The notes: a model not told the origin generated them from the sequence alone. DNA of 64,000 nucleotides from Papilionanthe hookeriana x Papilionanthe teres (GCA_022702705.1 CM040423.1:44651575-44715574), one strand, 5' to 3'; counted from the first letter of the stretch, positions 46,668 to 59,286 are shown. Numbers and translations: made by a program.

Positions 46668-47689
46668 TGATGCGTTCAAGAAAATTCGCGACAGTAGAAT
46701 AACAGATTATCATCTTAGCAAGATATGAAGATTCATCACACACTCAGAAGAGAAAAGATTCTTACGTGGAAAACCCAAATAGAGAAAAACCACGGGCCTT
46801 AGCCCAGCTAAAGAAATCCACTATAAACTGAATATTACATGTACAGTCCCTCGTCTCACAAGCGGGGAAAAAATTGAACACTCTTCAGAGTTTCTTTGGT
46901 GCACAAATGAACTTAATGCAAGAAGTGAGAGGCGGCTGATGGCAATCGGTGGAGGCCGGAGGTGGTTGGTCAGCGGGGGTTGACAGTGATCGATAGTGGT
47001 CGACAATGACCAACGACAGTCGAGGCAGGCGACGGTGATCAACGACATACGGCAATGGTGGACAGCGGTTGGCGGTGAGCGGTGATCGACGACGGTCGAC
47101 AATGGTCAATCACGGTCGGCGACGATCTACGAGTGACGACGATAGTACTGCAGCTTGCTTTCTCAAAGCTTCAAGTTTCTTCAGTGCCTTAAACTCTCAT
47201 CCATCCAATGAGAGGGGTGGGGCTCTATTTATAATGTTTTAGTCGCAATTAATATAGAAATATGAACCGCATTGATCGGACGATCCAGAGAACTTCATTT
47301 GATCAGACGACGTTTGATGAATATTTGAATGTCTTAACGATATTATAATTGAGTGATATTTGGCTCATTAAATTTGTCTTACTGAGACGCTCGATTCAAC
47401 TATGAAATCGCCAGATTCAGAATCCGCTTGATCTTCCAATGTATTTGGAAGACTTCCAAACATGGTTTGATGGCTCAATCAAGGCTTGATTTGGTTTAGA
47501 TTGGATCAATATTGGTACTATTTGGTCCGTCTTGTAAACCAGTCAGTTTGGCTGTAAATTTGTTGAAATCAAACTTCTGGATGATTCTTTATCAGAGTTT
47601 GAATATTTCTTACTCAAAAGAATACCTTGAGATTTGAGTCATGCTTTGAGATTCGTGTCGGATGATGGGAATTTGTTGATGGCATATCA
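46668..47689 (-). mobile_element. Solo LTR, 1022 bp, with AAGAA target duplication
   Basis: It starts TGATGCGTTCAAG and ends GGCATATCA on the plus strand, so TG...CA in either orientation. A perfect 5-bp duplication AAGAA lies at 46663-46667 and 47690-47694. On the minus strand a TATA box (ATTATAAATAGAGCCCC, near 47220) lies upstream of the CCACGTAAGAATC and GAAAACCC-type R/U5 segment. It aligns end to end with the solo LTR at 9285-11979. It inserted into the protease region of the older Copia pol, whose reading resumes on both sides. Confidence 0.9.
46900..47125. repeat. Degenerate GGTCGACGA-type minisatellite in the LTR
   Basis: About twenty imperfect 9- to 12-bp units built from GGTCGACGA, GGTCAACGAC and GGCGGTG. 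The same type of array occurs at the same place in the 9285-11979 LTR but with different unit number and order. The open frames over it (46821-47102, 46885-47109) are repeat translations. Confidence 0.75.
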
Positions 47690-47849
47690 AAGAATATTAC
47701 TTTTTCCTTTCATCGGAATTCTTGAATCATCTCAAAAAAAGAAATAGGCACTTACAGGCTCATTGATTTCTAAAAGAATGCTTCATTTTTCACACAATGG
47801 TTGCTCACACCAATTTTAAGGTACCATGAATTCTGTTAATATGGACTGA

Positions 47850-50800
47850 AAAAATACACAAGGCAACAACTAGGAAATTATGCGACTTGTGAAAGGCAAA
47901 AGTGCAATTTATACATTTACTTTTACTACAGTAACTATCAGTTATAATACAAAAATGCAGAGAGATCAGGTGAAACACTCTTTCTGCAAGAACTTAAACA
48001 ATGATAATAAAATAACGAAAAAATTCCACCAAATTCCATCACCTCTGCCTTAACCTGAAAGTGTCTAACAAAAAAAAACTTTACTTGCAGTGATAAGTTT
48101 ATTAGAATGTTCACAGAGAATGAAATGAAAAAGGTCACATTTTAGATAAATACAAAAAGCTGGGTGAAAAAAAATGAGGAAATGTGGTCTCCAAAATGGA
48201 GTAAATTCATATACCTGAAAAATCTGGAACAGAGCTGAAGTAGCATAATCATACAAAAGCTTCAAGCTATGATTAACGATGCCGGTACCGAAGTGTTCAT
48301 CAGAGTTCTAAGTTTTAAAACATGGCAAGTTAAAAGTAGAGAATTTTTGCAGATTCCTTATAGAGTGCAGAAAAATATAAGACAAAATGAAAGAAATATT
48401 AAAGGAGCTCTGCATAACGTAAAACTTCTCTTTGCAACATATGTATCATGCCTTGAGCATTACATTGGGAAACTAAGATTTCATGATGGAGAGCTTGCAC
48501 AGTAAGCGTAATGCAAGGATTTTTTTAGCTTCATTAACATGTGTATTAGCTTAAAATATAGAAATAAATATCTATCTAACATTTATAATTCATAATATAA
48601 TCTGATGAAATGCTGATAACATGATGTTGCTTACACGAATTGCTGAAAGCATTGAAGTACCCTTGTAGCTGCATGATTAAGTCACCGCAAATCCTCTTCT
48701 ATTTGAAGAAAAATAACTTGTACAAACAATTCTCCTGTCACTTCCCATCTTCAGTTGCTCCAATATTCTATCAAGTCTTCAATCCTATACCATCTCCTTC
48801 TCTTCTTCTAGGTAATAGAAAGTCTGAAACAGAAGATAAATCCCTCCTTTGCCATCTCAACCCGAGAGAAACTAAATCCAAGCATGCTGGAGATTCAAAG
48901 TCTCGAAGAATTTATGGCTAGGATTCCGGTGGCTATCAGTCAAATAATTTCTTCTATTAAATGGTATAACAAACAGTCAAAACGAAATGAAGGATTCACA
49001 TATATGGCATGACATCAGATAAAAAGAAATCTGCAAAGCCATTGTAAACTCCTCAGTACCTAAAACTGTTAGCAACATCTATAGAGCAAATACTAAGGAC
49101 ATTCTATGAAAAATGATATATCATTGCATTCAATAAAGAATAGCAAAAGATTTGATATTTATTCATAAATCGGCTAACAGTGTTTGTTTTGAATGTTGAA
49201 TTGGCCTCAATCTTTCAGCTGATGCCAAGCTGATTTTGTTTGACTTATTCAATTATTGTGTAATTTAGGAATTTTTATGAGGCTATTGAATCTTTCAAGT
49301 TTCAACTCAAAAAATAAAATTACTTATTCAATCATTGTGAAGAACTAATTGTTCTCATTCAGTAGTATCAAATTTTATTTACTTCTAGTGCCCTCATATT
49401 TTTAAATCATAAATTGTAGAGATCAAAATAATGTGTGTTGCGCTATTTATTATTGCCTGCGCATTATTTTGACTTCTTATGCATTGCCATGAAAAGGGTG
49501 TAGTGGTTCGCCATGCCATGCTAGGCACTATAATACATGCTGTTTTGTTTTATTGACATGCATAATGATGTCACTGTATTAAGATTAAAGCACAAACTAG
49601 GTCGTTCCCCAATGAGCGAGTCTATGAGTAACGAGTCATTTGGGGCACTTAATAAAGCATAAAATTCTGTGCTAACCAAGGTTGGCTAAGCTTTCCCTGA
49701 ATCTCCGAGATCCTTGTAGACAAAAAAATCTATAATATTGGCAAAGATCCTCTAGTCATGTTAGTGGACTACGATCTCTTGCTAAGTATAGTAGTAGTCC
49801 ATGACAAACCTAAGATTATATAATCTATTTGTCCATTATCTCAACAAACTCTATGAGCAACACCTTCTCTTCCTTAAATCATCATGTAAAGCTAAATCAT
49901 ATGTGAAGCCATTATATAGCTTAAAGATTAGCCTAAATCAAAAGTTCTCTCCCATAAATAAAAAAGAGTAATTAATTATAAGGACTTACAAATTAGAAAT
50001 CTTAAGTTCCCAAATTAAGGTGAAATATATGGATGTTATTTTATCTCTACTTAACATACCTCTTGAAAAATGATCCAAATTGATGCTCTTCAAATTCAAA
50101 TGAGCTCCTCAAAGCCCACCATACTAAGGTTTGGTACAAAACAGTTATACTAGCAACTACATTGAGCAACATCATCAAGCAAAGCAAAGGAAGACAAAAA
50201 CTGGAAAAATTAAAAAAAAAAAAGTTGGAAGTGATAGAATTGAAAAAAATAAGCCGAAAAGAAAGAAGAAAAAAAAACAAAGGAATGTTTAGAACAGTAC
50301 AATTTATTTCAAATTCACTCAATCTCCTTGCTACTTTCAATGAAGCTCAAAGGTGAGGCTCTCTCTCAAGAAAAACAAGAGAGACATGTCAAGTTCTTTC
50401 TATTTTGCAATCATATATTGTCAATTCTGTAAAAGATGTACGAGTCTATCCATCAAAATGGATCATCTCCATTGATTTAACAAAATGTAGAGGTCTACGC
50501 TCCGCTTCGCCTTTCAATAAAGCTCTTCCATCCTTTGTGTATTGCATCGCCATTACCATTATTAACCTCTACTATTATCGAATTGTCCTCTTTCAAACAA
50601 ATGAGTTAAGGAAAAAAAGGATTGTCAAATAATTGTTCTCCATTGTTAAATCCTTCGATTAATTCATGAACTTGAGAAAGAAATGAACGGATTCTAACAA
50701 AGTCAAGCCAAAGTAACAATGAAAATAGGCTGTCAAAGGTAATCGAACATCTGTTAGAAAGAGGACAATTCCCATAGCACAATCAAGATTCAAACAGAAT

Positions 50801-51200
50801 GAATGAAAAAAATGCAAAAATATTTCTAATTTTTATTGCATTAAAGACTCCCAATCACCAAAATCATCAACATATTTTCCATTTTATTGCACTCAAAACA
50901 GAAATCGGTTATTGTTCATAAAAAAAGTTTGAACACATACGGCGCTCAAAATCTTCTCCAGTAGTCCTGATTTTCTCCCTGCTGTCTAACGCCACGCTTT
51001 TGCGTCGGATTGAGAAGGTTTCGTATAAAAGAATAGCAAACAAGAACAATGGCATACCTCGCACAGAAGGCTGCCGTCATATCGTAAATGTCTTGCTTGG
51101 GCTGTGGAGCTTACCTTCTTCTTTCTATACGATGGAAGCTGACAAGATATATATATGCAACCGGAGCTACTTTGGATTTTATATATATATATAATTCATG
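47850..51200. other. AT-rich intergenic DNA without recognised genes
   Basis: Several short open frames (48269-48505 plus, 48640-48921 plus, 50047-50340 minus, 50405-50632 plus) have no family features, no splice logic that I can establish and no conserved motifs. I do not call any as a gene. The interval 50400-51000 has a somewhat different texture and could be inserted organellar or other DNA; I cannot show it. Confidence 0.45.
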
Positions 51201-51204
51201 AGTA

Positions 51205-51389
51205 GTATTTCGAGCCAAAATGTGTTGAACACGAACAACAACTTTTGTTCATATTCGACTCATTTTTATATCGAGCACAACAAAAGTATTTGTGTTTGAC
51301 TCGTTAATTTAGCGAAAAAATCAAATATGAGCTCTTTAACGAGCCGCACACAAATTGTTTGCGAACAACGAACCATTTTGACAGCTCTA
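51205..51389. mobile_element. hAT-like MITE, right part
   Basis: It ends CCATTTTGACAGCTCTA, the hAT-type terminus seen at 31230-31245, and contains TGTTTGCGAACAACGA and GAACACGAACAACA words. The left terminus is unclear and may have been lost in the adjoining AT repeat. Confidence 0.55.
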
Positions 51390-52905
51390 ATTATAATTAT
51401 TTGATTTAAACTCATTTGGATTCAGATCAAATTCCTTTTAGCATCATCAAGTACATCTTATTTGACATTTAGAAATCACCGCATGAAGCCATTTTTCACA
51501 TGATGACATTTATTAACCGGATTTACTTTTCACACCCCAACACGCTCACAATCACAGGCAACAAAACAAATCCAACGTCTACTTTTTCTCAGCTATAATA
51601 AAATTAAATAAAACAGAAAAAAAAGTACACTGCAAAATAAATGCTAGCAGTAAATCCACACCTTTCATCCAAAAAAAGCAGATCTTGTCCGTTGGTTCAA
51701 TTTATTCTGTTATTATGCTTAGCGAAATGACAAATTTACCCATCTCTGATAATTATCTGGCTGAACCTTAGGGCCTGTTTGGAAGCAATTGCTTATGTCA
51801 ACTTTTCAATGAATTACATTGCTTATGAAAGTAATTATGGAAGCAATTGCGAGAAAGTCATTGTATGTTTGGTTACGAATTATGGAAAAACATTACGAGA
51901 TGAAAATGACCAGATCTGCCTCGTTTATTGAAATTCGTTTTAATATTTGGATATATTTATGTAGTATGTAAATATTTGAAAGTAAAATAAATTTTTTTTT
52001 AAAATTTTATATTTAAATATACAAATTTATAAATTGAAATTAGATTTTTTTATTTTTATATCTTTAATATATATTTTCTATATATATAGTGAACTATTGA
52101 TTCAATTCAATAATTCACTATATAGGTTAAATTCTTTAAGCTGTATTAACAAAATATTTACGAGCTTCGTTATATTTTAATTTAATTGTAAAATAAAATA
52201 TTTAGTTATCTTTTAATTTTAATGAATTATATATATATATATATATTAAAATTTTTATAATTTAAAAAGATTGTTCATATTAATAAAAAATTTACGAGCT
52301 TTATAAAATATTTTAAATAGATTCTTCAAATTATATTAAAAATTTAATAACACAACGAAGAGAGCGCTTCAAATCTCAAAATAATCATAGAGTTCTACGC
52401 GATTGCAAATCTCAAAATAGTCATAGAAATCATACAATGAAAACATATACTACTCTCAAACACGTGGCAGCAGCAGTAGAGTAAAAAAAACTGAAGGACT
52501 ATTCCAACAACAACCAACAATAAAATAATGTTCACTTTAGTTTTCATAATCTGTAACTCCCGTTTCACTGCGTCTTCCGTTGTGGTCGTACACTCCCCAG
52601 CGTCGGACTCGTGAGAATCTGGTAAACTATCTGCCCATCGGAAGAAACGACATTGATCTGGAATGTCCCGAGGACAGGCATAAAACTTTCATCGAAAGTC
52701 TATGCGAGCGACGTGATGTCAAAAGAGATGCTCGCAACCCACAGCGACATAGCGATCGGCGAGAGGTAGACTGACGTGCTGGAGCTCATATTTACTCGTA
52801 ATACAAGCACACATGCGAACTTAATTAATTTGAGTATAAAATGGTCAAACAAAATGAAAAGAATCAATCTAGAGTGTTGAATTGTAAATAATGTGAAGTA
52901 AAGTG

Positions 52906-54226
52906 CTAAAAAAGAATGTAAAAGACATACATCAGCACTGCAAAAACACTCACTCTCCAACTAACAATCGAGTAATGTTCGCTCGAAGTCGCTGCCATTT
53001 CATTTGCACCCTCCCCTTCTTCTGTACAGATTGGTGCACTATTGTCATCCTCCTGTGGTCGAGACGGTTCAATGCGGTCCCGTAAACCGTCGATCTGTAA
53101 GAACCTCGTCAAAATCAACATCGCCCGAGTTGGATGCCGCTCGATATAGTTATGAAGGCCCATAGTTGCCAACACTATCTCGCACTGTTTGGGGAACGGA
53201 TAAGGAGGCATATCCCGAAGAATGGCCCACTTCTTCTTCCAAACTCCGAATGTTCTCTCAATAACGCCTCGCAAGGATGAATGTCTCTTATTAAACGAGC
53301 TCCTTTCTAGTTCTCGTGCGATTACTTAGCTCTTTGAAAATCCGGAATATGATATCTCGTATCCGGATATGGTTTAAGATACCCCTCTCGCATAGGGTAG
53401 CCGGCATCTACCAAATAATACTTCCCTGTAATGATAGAAAGTATAGTTAGGTGTATGACCAAAAACATCATCTTTTAATATTATAAATGACCTTACCGGA
53501 GGTGGGTGAGGAAATTGTATCTCGCTTTCTTGTTGCAACTTTAAAGAGTCTCATCGTCATGTGCGCTGCCCTCCCATCCAGCCAATACAAATGTAAAGCA
53601 CATGTTGAAATCACAAACGGCCATAATATTCGAGTTGTCCTCCCGAACGGCCGATATAAGCTACTTTCTCGTTATCCCAAGACTATAAGCATGAACGTGC
53701 GTTCCATCTATCGCGCCGATGCAATCCTTAAGGAAAAAATAATCATATAAATATGCAATCCATTCCATAAAAATTTGTTTTATTTAGCATTTGTACCTTG
53801 AAATATGGCATGTATCGTTCGTCGTTAAGAATCTCCGTCGGGGTCCTCGCAAATGTTGGATCGGTTGGTTTTAGTACATCATTTGCTAAACCGACAAGAG
53901 AAGCCAAACCAACCGAGAAATATCGGCTAATTGTTTCCGACGAATGCCGGAAACGTTCCATGGCTCCCCTCATGGACTCGTTACGTGACGAGATAAAAAG
54001 TGTGATGCCCAACACTTCACTGGTCCGTTGTCCTATAAGACCCATGGAGTCCATGAGATGTTTTTAGGTCAACTAGAAGATCTCTGAAAACCTCATGTGA
54101 CATTCTGAAGATGTTACGAAATCTCGTTGGGTGTCCTGAAATCATTTCACCCATCCAATGTTCTCCAACCTGAGATGAAGTGTAACAAGGTTCACGATCA
54201 ACGTATGTATTGTAGTATTGCAGCAT
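52906..54226 (-). pseudogene. PIF/Harbinger transposase (ALP1-like), pseudogene
   Basis: DDE superfamily endonuclease of the Harbinger type (the source of plant ALP1/HARBI1-like proteins). Pieces in order on the minus strand: N-terminal helical region (HPTRFRNIFRMSHEVFRDLL, 54017-54226); after a frameshift RHSSETISRYFSVGLASLVG (53797-54054), ending at an AAG/GTACAA donor; DCIGAIDGTHVHAYSLGI with the first catalytic Asp, NIMAVCDFNMCFTFVLAGWE then GSAHD with the second (about 53490-53735); KYYLVDAGYPMREGYLKPYP (near 53350-53430); and RGVIERTFGVWKKKWAILRD with the catalytic Glu (52906-53274). All three acidic residues are readable, but the ~54040 frameshift and at least three in-frame stops destroy the protein. 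Confidence 0.9.
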
Positions 54227-54544
54227 TATATTTATCGCTGCGTTTCTCCTACGGCGTCGGATCTCCTCTCGGATTCATGACGGTATAAACCGCACCTTTC
54301 AAAGAAAACATGTTACTCTCTATAGAAATCAACAAGTACCTTAGCGAAACATATGAATGAACTACATTAAGAAAGGAAATAACTCAAACATTCAACCATT
54401 CAAAATAAAAATTGTCCGAACAACATCGATAACAACAATAACAATAGATGGAATAAAAGCAACATTTCCATATCATATCACAAGGTGCGTCGATCATAAT
54501 AATATCGAATGTATTCTAAGCGTAGCTCTCTATCAACTGCAGGT

Positions 54545-55395
54545 GAAAAGTCTCGGTGGAGAGAGTCCCGGAGGAGGTCGATAAAGAAAGAAGAAAAGTG
54601 GTCGATTCCCTATAATCTCCGGGTCTTCCTTTAGAAGCCTAACAACCTCGTGGACGACATTTTTTGAACTTTATGTGGAGCATCATTTGTCGATTCCACA
54701 AGTAATGATAGCTGCTCTTTCATACTTCCAACGGTACTTTTCCTCTTCTTATCGATCCGGGCCGCTTCGTTCGGTTTGTAGATTGCATTTCGGCTTGATC
54801 GTATATGCGGAGTTCCGTCGAATCGTTTGAAAGTTCTACGGCGACCTCCTCGGGGGTTGTATCAACCATTGTTTGGCTAGGTGCAACTCGCGTATTTCCC
54901 CGTGGCTATTGTCCCACCAAACATTCGATCGAGTTTCTCCTCGAATTCCGGTTCTATCCCAATTGCTTTGAACTTCCTCGCCGTAGGATAAATCCGTAAG
55001 AATAAATAATTTTTATTAGCGAGTGGTGCAAACACAAGCAAAACTAATTCAATTATGTCTTACCGCTAGCCTTTCGATCCACCATTCTTCCGTAGCGAGC
55101 AATAGTTCGCTTCGACGGATCCCAACTCAAACCGATAAATCCATGTTTTAGGTCCTTCCATAGCTTCAATTCTTTCTTTAGTTGGTCCCATTTATTTTTA
55201 AGTCATGCACTGTCGTAATCCCCGCTCGTCACCTCCCTAAAAGTTGTTACTATGTTTTGCCGACCTTCCTTCGTCGAAAAAAGAGTTCGGTCTATTGCCT
55301 CTTTCGATTTCCGCAATGCATATATCGCAAAAAATTAATTTTATGTCCTTCTCCCACATTGCGAGAGTGGCAACTTCTTTGTTCTTACTTGCCAT
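54545..55395 (-). pseudogene. Myb/SANT-like Harbinger partner protein, pseudogene
   Basis: The minus strand from 55395 reads MASKNKEVATLAMWEKDIKL then IFCDICIAEIERGNRPNSFF, then KWDQLKKELKLWKDLKHGFI and GLSWDPSKRTIARYGRMVDR (about 55070-55190), and after a short intron (about 54990-55065) FKAIGIEPEFEEKLDRMFGG (about 54920-54980). This is the Myb/SANT-like DNA-binding protein (trihelix-like fold; L10-interacting MYB family) that accompanies Harbinger transposases and binds the element ends. A stop and frame change near 55200-55255, between the first two helices, inactivates it. The C-terminal part to about 54545 is weakly conserved. Confidence 0.85.
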
Positions 55396-55470
55396 ACTAA
55401 TAATAGGAGACAAGTCAACAATATCTTTAAATATGAAATAAATAAACGAACATATGAAAGTCTAGGAACA

Positions 55471-55590
55471 CGAAATTTAAAATGCTACTAAGGTAAAGGA
55501 ACACAAAAATTTAAAATGCTACTAAGGTAAAGGAACACGAAATTTAAAATGCTACTAAGGTAAAGGAACACGAAATTTACGTGGTTCGGT
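55471..55590. repeat. 33-bp tandem repeat, about 3.5 copies
   Basis: A unit AAGGAACACGAAATTTAAAA followed by TGCTACTAAGGT repeats with marker AATGCTACTAAGG at 55481, 55515 and 55548. The last copy runs into ACGTGGTTCGGTCAAATTGA, an LTR-like R/U5 segment. Confidence 0.85.
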
Positions 55591-58156
55591 CAAATTGACC
55601 TACGTCCACGGAAGTGAGTACTTTATTTTCATTAATGAAACTTTTGAACGATTACATAGAGTTCACACCGCACTACACACACTTGACTTCACACATTGCA
55701 CTTCACTACACACACTTCACTACACTACACGAGTTCACATTGCACGGCCCACCGGAATCACACACCCACACACTTCACCGCACTTCAAATTCACCGCACT
55801 TCAAATACACACACACTTCACCGCACGGCCCACCGGAATCACACACCCACACACTTCACACACAACTTCACCGCACTACACATCACACACATTGTACCGC
55901 ACTTCACTACACAACTTCACTCACTCACACAATGCACTTCACTACACTTCAATGCACCGCACTTAACTACACTTCGATGCACCGCACCACACAACTCAAT
56001 ACACGAAACGAGTTCACAAACTTCACCGCACCACAAGCCGCACCGCACTTCACCGCACAATACACCGCACCGCACCCGAACACATCGACCGCACTACACT
56101 TCACACAAGATCGCACTTCACACAAGACCGCACTTCACACAACCGCACAACCGCACAACCGCACTCACAAGCACCACACAACTCAACACAAGACCGCACT
56201 ACACTTCACACCGCACTTCACCGCACACACATCGCACCGCACTACACTTCACACAAGACCGCACTTCACACAACGAATGCACTTCACACAACCGCACAAC
56301 CGCACAACCGCACTCACAAGACCACACAACTCAACACAAGACCGCACTACACTTCACACTGCACTTCACTGCACACAGCACTGCACATAACACACAGCAC
56401 TGCACTGCAAAGACACACACACACTGCACTTCCACAGAAACACACAGCACTACACTACACATCACACACAATGCACACTACACAAGCACCACACAATGCA
56501 CTTCACTACACTTCAATGCACCGCACTCGACTACACTCGATGCACTCGCACCACACAACTCAATACACGAAACAAGTTCACAAACTTCACCGCACCACAA
56601 GCCGCACCGCACTTCACCGCACAATACATCGCACCTGCACCCGTAACACATCGTACCGCACTACACTTCACACAAGACCGCACTTCACACAAGAATGCAC
56701 TTCACACAACCGCACTAACCGCACAACCGCACTCACAAGCACCACACAACTCAACACAAGCATCGCACTACACTTCACACCGCACTTCACCGCACACAAG
56801 ATCGCACATAACACACGAAGACCGCACCGCAAAAACACACACACACCGCACTTCCACGAAACACACAAGCACTACACTACACATCACACACAATGCACAC
56901 TACACAAGCACCACACAATGCACTTCACTACACTTCAATGCACCGCACTCGACTACACTCCAGATGCACTCGCACCACACAACTCAATACACTAAACAGT
57001 TCACAAACTTCATCGCACCACAAGCCGCACCGCACTTCACTACACAATACACCGCACCACACCCGTAACACATCGCACCGCACTACACTTCACACAAGAT
57101 CGCACTTCACACAAGAATGCACTTCACACAACCGCACAACCGCACAATCGCACTCACAGCACCACACAACTCAACACAGCACTGCACTACACTTCACACT
57201 GCACTTCACTTCACACAGCACTGCACTTCACACAACTGCACAACTGCACAACTGCACTCACAGCACCACACAACTCAACACAGCACTGCACTACACTTCA
57301 CACTGCACTTCACTGCACACACATTGCACTGCACTACACTTCACACAAGATCGCACTTCACACAAAGAATGCACTTCACACAACCGCACAACCGCACAAC
57401 CGCACTCACAAGACCACACAACTCAACACAAGACCGCACTACACTTCACACCGCACTACACTTCACACAAGACTCGCACTTCACACAAGACCGCACCGCA
57501 AAAACACACACACACCGCACTTCCACGAAACACACAAGCACTACACTACACATCACACACAATGCACACTACACAAGACCACACAATGCACTTCACTACA
57601 CTTCAATGCACTCGCACTCGACTACACTTCGATGCGTACCGCACCACACAACTCAATACACTAAACAGTTCACAAACTTCATCTGCACCACAAGCCGCAC
57701 CGCACTTCACTACACAATACACCGCACCACACCCGAACACATTGCACCGCACTACACTTCACACAAGACCGCACATCACACACATTGCACCGCAAAAACA
57801 CACACACACCGCACTTCCACGAAACACACAAGCACTACACTACACATCACACACAATGCACACTACACAAGCACCACACAATGCACTTCACTACACTTCA
57901 ATGCACCGCACTCGACTACACTTCGATGCACCGCACCACACAACTCAATACACTATACAGCTCACAAACTTCACCGCACCACAAGCCGCACCGCACTTCA
58001 CTACACAATACACCGCACCGCACCTGCAACACATTGCACCGCACTACACTTCACACAAGACCGCACATCACACACAACGATCGCACTCGCAAAAACACAC
58101 ACACACCGCACTTACACGTAAACACACATCACTACACTACACATCACACACAATGC
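55591..58156. repeat. CAC-rich, G-poor satellite, ~2.5 kb
   Basis: A mosaic of CACTACACTTCACAC, ACCGCAC, ACAAGACCGCACTTCACA and AAAACACACACACACCGC units on the plus strand; G is rare and nearly always in CG or AAG contexts. There is a higher-order structure: the marker CCACAAGCCGCACCGCACTT starts at 56031, 56595, 57018, 57688 and 57979 (spacings 564, 423, 670, 291). Because G is scarce, stop codons are almost absent and long His/Thr-rich frames run through it in all three plus frames; I do not regard them as genes. It begins in an LTR-like stretch (GTGGTTCGGTCAAATTGACC) and ends abruptly at CAATGCCATAAAAAA. Confidence 0.85.
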
Positions 58157-59160
58157 CATAAAAAAATCAAAACGAACCGACATAACGGTGTTGAGCTTTA
58201 TGAACAAGTATGCTTAAATCTTAATGAGCTAATAAGGTTATATGGTTGTATGTCACAAACATTCTCGTCAAACCCACTACTAGAAAACCGAATCCCGAAT
58301 CAACCTCAAATCGAACTCAATAAGAAAAAATAAACCATAATCAAAATTAAGGCTCGAGTCGTGTTCAAACTATATATGATAAAATATTAAATTAGTTTGG
58401 CATCGAAATACTCAAGTTCTTCCTTAGACCCCCACCATCTGACGGTTTATACTTCGAAACATTTAAAAAATAATGGGTTTATCTTATTATGCTTCATAGA
58501 TTTACCATGCTTCATCCAAACATTCTTATTTTTTAAACAATGAACTTTATAATTCATACCTTGATCTTCCGAACAAAAGAAGCCTATAATCATCATTAAC
58601 CATGCCAATTGAAATGATAGCCATATAAAAGCAAGTGTGTAGTGCGATGCGATGCGGAATCAAATGGTAGCCATAAGCATACCATTCTAAGCAATCGATC
58701 AAGCCAACTACTAGAACATGCTAACATCTCTATTTTTCACATGCTTAAGTAATAAACACCCGTAAATTTAAGCTAATAATCCATCTCACGGCACATGAGT
58801 GCTCGACTCGATAGCTAAACAACGAGGAAGAAACGAGGGTCGAGTAAAGTGAAGCAAACCCAAGCCACACCAAGAAAAGCAATGGAATGAAACAAACACC
58901 AAAACCGAGCCCAAATAATGGAAGCGAGATACAAGCACTTCTTACCCAAGGCACGGGGTAAAGATGAGTCGTGGAAGAAGATAGTCGAGGAAGATGAAAG
59001 AGCGATCGAGTCGCGAAGTGCTAGGACGGACAAGTTTTTCTTCCAGGAAATCTTCCCGCAAGAGCAGTCGAGTCGCGAGAAGGGCTAGGGCAGAGAAGGG
59101 TTCGGGGAGAGCAGCGGGCGAGGGCACGCAGGAAATTTTGGAGGCCGGGCTGGTTGAAAG
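58157..59160. other. Spacer between satellite and Harbinger right end
   Basis: AT-rich to about 58750, then rising in GC toward 59160. No conserved coding region recognised; overlapping short frames at 58745-59321 have biased composition. Confidence 0.5.
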
Positions 59161-59249
59161 TCGGGGCCGCGGGGTATAACCCGCGGTCCGCTCATTGCCG
59201 CTCGCGGCCCCGGAAAGCGAAGCTGAGGGATTCCGCCCCAAATTATCGC

Positions 59250-59286
59250 AAATTCGCGGTGCGGGGAAGCGCCGCACCGCGAATTT
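59250..59286. repeat. Perfect hairpin near the Harbinger right terminus
   Basis: Two 15-bp arms, AAATTCGCGGTGCGG (59250-59264) and its exact complement (59272-59286), separated by 7 bases. It lies 18 bp inside the proposed terminus, a plausible subterminal transposase-binding or structural site. Confidence 0.8.

Larger units (their letters stand above)
44150..47850 (-). mobile_element. Copia pol relic, split by a solo LTR
   Basis: A long, heavily mutated Ty1/copia pol lies on the minus strand. In order from the right: protease/linker region (SNHCVKNEAFF and FEMIQEFR near 47700-47830), then across the inserted LTR VFDVPKINSKLLSLGQCLEK (46513-46660), integrase core (FKAFENFKFMLEKE and EFTSKES near 46060-46140), reverse transcriptase (RGAKWVYKVKRE near 45700; EGYAREILEYFKIDNCKHIF near 45110), and RNase H (AIALANNVVLHDQSKHIHHK near 44530-44600). 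The segment order is correct for copia. Stops and frameshifts occur throughout. Its own LTRs were not identified. Confidence 0.8.

Noticed and set aside
46821..47109. Two overlapping minus-strand ORFs rich in Arg/His/Pro
   Set aside because: They are translations of the GGTCGACGA minisatellite inside a solo LTR.
50400..51000. Possible organellar DNA insertion
   Set aside because: The texture differs slightly from the surroundings, but I could not match it to any chloroplast or mitochondrial gene, so I make no claim.
55591..58156. CRISPR-like array
   Set aside because: This is plant nuclear DNA; repeats are irregular in length, lack unique spacers and form a nested satellite.
55614..58333. 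Long His/Thr-rich open frames (182-422 codons)
   Set aside because: They are translations of a G-poor repeat in which stop codons are rare. All three plus frames are open at once and no conserved domain appears.
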